DNA of 64,000 bases, taken from the NCBI GenBank assembly GCA_029204225.1, contig CM055103.1, positions 18,550,925 to 18,614,924 of the forward strand. Direction: 5' to 3'. Position 1 is the first letter of the stretch. Each line of letters starts with the position of its first letter. Made by a program: the position numbers and the translations under genes. Shown here piece by piece: positions 63,639 through 64,000 of the stretch. The DNA comes from Diphasiastrum complanatum (Eukaryota; Streptophyta; Lycopodiopsida; Lycopodiales; Lycopodiaceae). The notes below the pieces were generated by a model. That model was not told where the DNA came from. It ran no database searches and saw only the letters and a program-made list of their open reading frames with translations.

Positions 63639-63796
63639 CTCCTCACACAATTATGCTCTACATGTTTTCAGGTTCATCCCAGAAAGAAACCACATCTGAA
63701 AGATACCACTTATGTGGCTCCTCACACAAGTATGCTTTACATCTTTTCAGGTTCATCCCAGAAAGATACCACATCCGAAAGCATCCGCTCTTCCAC
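63639..63796 (+). repeat. 79-bp tandem duplication covering the exon 2 splice acceptor
   Basis: Copies 63639-63717 and 63718-63796 both start CTCCTCACACAA and contain TTTTCAG|GTTCATCCCAGAAAG. Each therefore has a splice acceptor (ending at 63671 and 63750) and the first 46 bases of exon 2. The second copy leads into the conserved protein; the first has accumulated changes. Confidence 0.85.
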
Positions 63797-63992
63797 CAAA
63801 TGCTCACATGCTTCACAATCTTGCACACATAGAGCTAAATGCAATAGACCTTGCATGGGATACTGTTGTAAGGTTCTCCTATGCAAGTAGTCAACTTGGC
63901 ACACAGTTTTTTGCTGATTTTGCACATGTTGCGGATGATGAGAGCCGCCATTTATGTTGGTGCCTTCAAAGGTTGTCAGAGCTGGGGTTCAG
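63751..63992 (+). CDS. DUF455 family protein, exon 2
   Basis: After the acceptor CATCTTTTCAG the exon reads VHPRKIPHPKASALPPNAHM, then LHNLAHIELNAIDLAWDTVV and DFAHVADDESRHL, the two most conserved DUF455 blocks. The Glu and His residues of H.ELNAID and DDES.H are the likely metal ligands of the ferritin-like fold. It ends SELGF AG|GTAATG, leaving phase 2 for an exon beyond the window that should encode the YGD.PAH block. It joins exon 1 in phase 0. Expected location is the mitochondrion, from the exon 1 presequence. Confidence 0.88.
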
Positions 63993-64000
63993 GTAATGCA

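Larger units (their letters stand above)
40534..63750 (+). other. 23.2-kb intron 1 of the DUF455 gene
   Basis: It starts GTAAGTGC and ends CATCTTTTCAG. The exons on both sides join in phase 0 into a continuous DUF455 sequence. The intron holds family D LTR pieces, two hAT-like non-autonomous elements, a chromovirus, a gypsy relic, a hAT transposase relic and at least six microsatellites. The assignment depends on both exons belonging to one locus, which their order, strand, phase and complementary domain content support. Confidence 0.75.

Overview
The window reads as nuclear DNA of a large, repeat-rich land-plant genome. It has AT-rich intergenic sequence, long (GA)n, (CT)n and (CA)n tracts, many broken Ty1/copia and Ty3/gypsy elements with iMet-tRNA primer sites (TGGTATCAGAGC type), hAT relics, and one spliced host gene with clean GT-AG borders. 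A fern or other plant with long introns fits, but I cannot fix the species from sequence alone.

Layout. 0-3.4 kb: a broken Ser/Thr/Pro-rich gene and a gypsy gag scrap. 3.4-4.8 kb: LTR plus RNase H tail of a minus-strand copia element (family B). 6.4-13.9 kb: a minus-strand copia element (family A) whose 5' LTR is split by an apparent inversion. 13.9-15.0 kb: another Ser/Thr/Pro-rich gene relic. 15.04-23.57 kb: a plus-strand copia-derived element with near-identical 652-bp LTRs. Its gag is interrupted by older fragments, and its long 587-codon pol-derived frame has lost its catalytic motifs. 23.6-27.9 kb: fragments of three minus-strand copia elements. 28.1-30.9 kb: a gypsy element lacking protease. 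31.9-33.4 kb and 36.1-39.1 kb: more minus-strand copia relics, with a gypsy integrase tail at 34 kb.

40.1-64.0 kb: a host gene for a DUF455 ferritin-like protein on the plus strand. Exon 1 (to 40533) and exon 2 (63751-63992) are separated by a 23.2-kb intron. The intron holds a split LTR (family D), two non-autonomous hAT-like elements with 8-bp target duplications, a young deleted chromovirus at 47453-51487 with a 5-bp target duplication, a gypsy relic at 54.4-56.2 kb, a hAT transposase relic at 60.1-61.6 kb and many microsatellites. One hAT-like element (53065-53702) carries a captured piece of a Delta24-sterol reductase (DWF1/DHCR24-type) gene.

The genes do not form a pathway. The host gene is the only likely functional locus; everything else is transposon sequence in various states of decay. 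The points most worth a second look are the captured sterol-reductase fragment, the 79-bp duplication that doubles the exon 2 splice acceptor, the open but catalytically dead pol frame, two LTRs apparently cut by inversions at exactly complementary points, a GGGCACCTTCGCATTTTT-type motif shared by unrelated LTR families, and a repeated Ser/Thr/Pro-plus-coiled-coil gene family.
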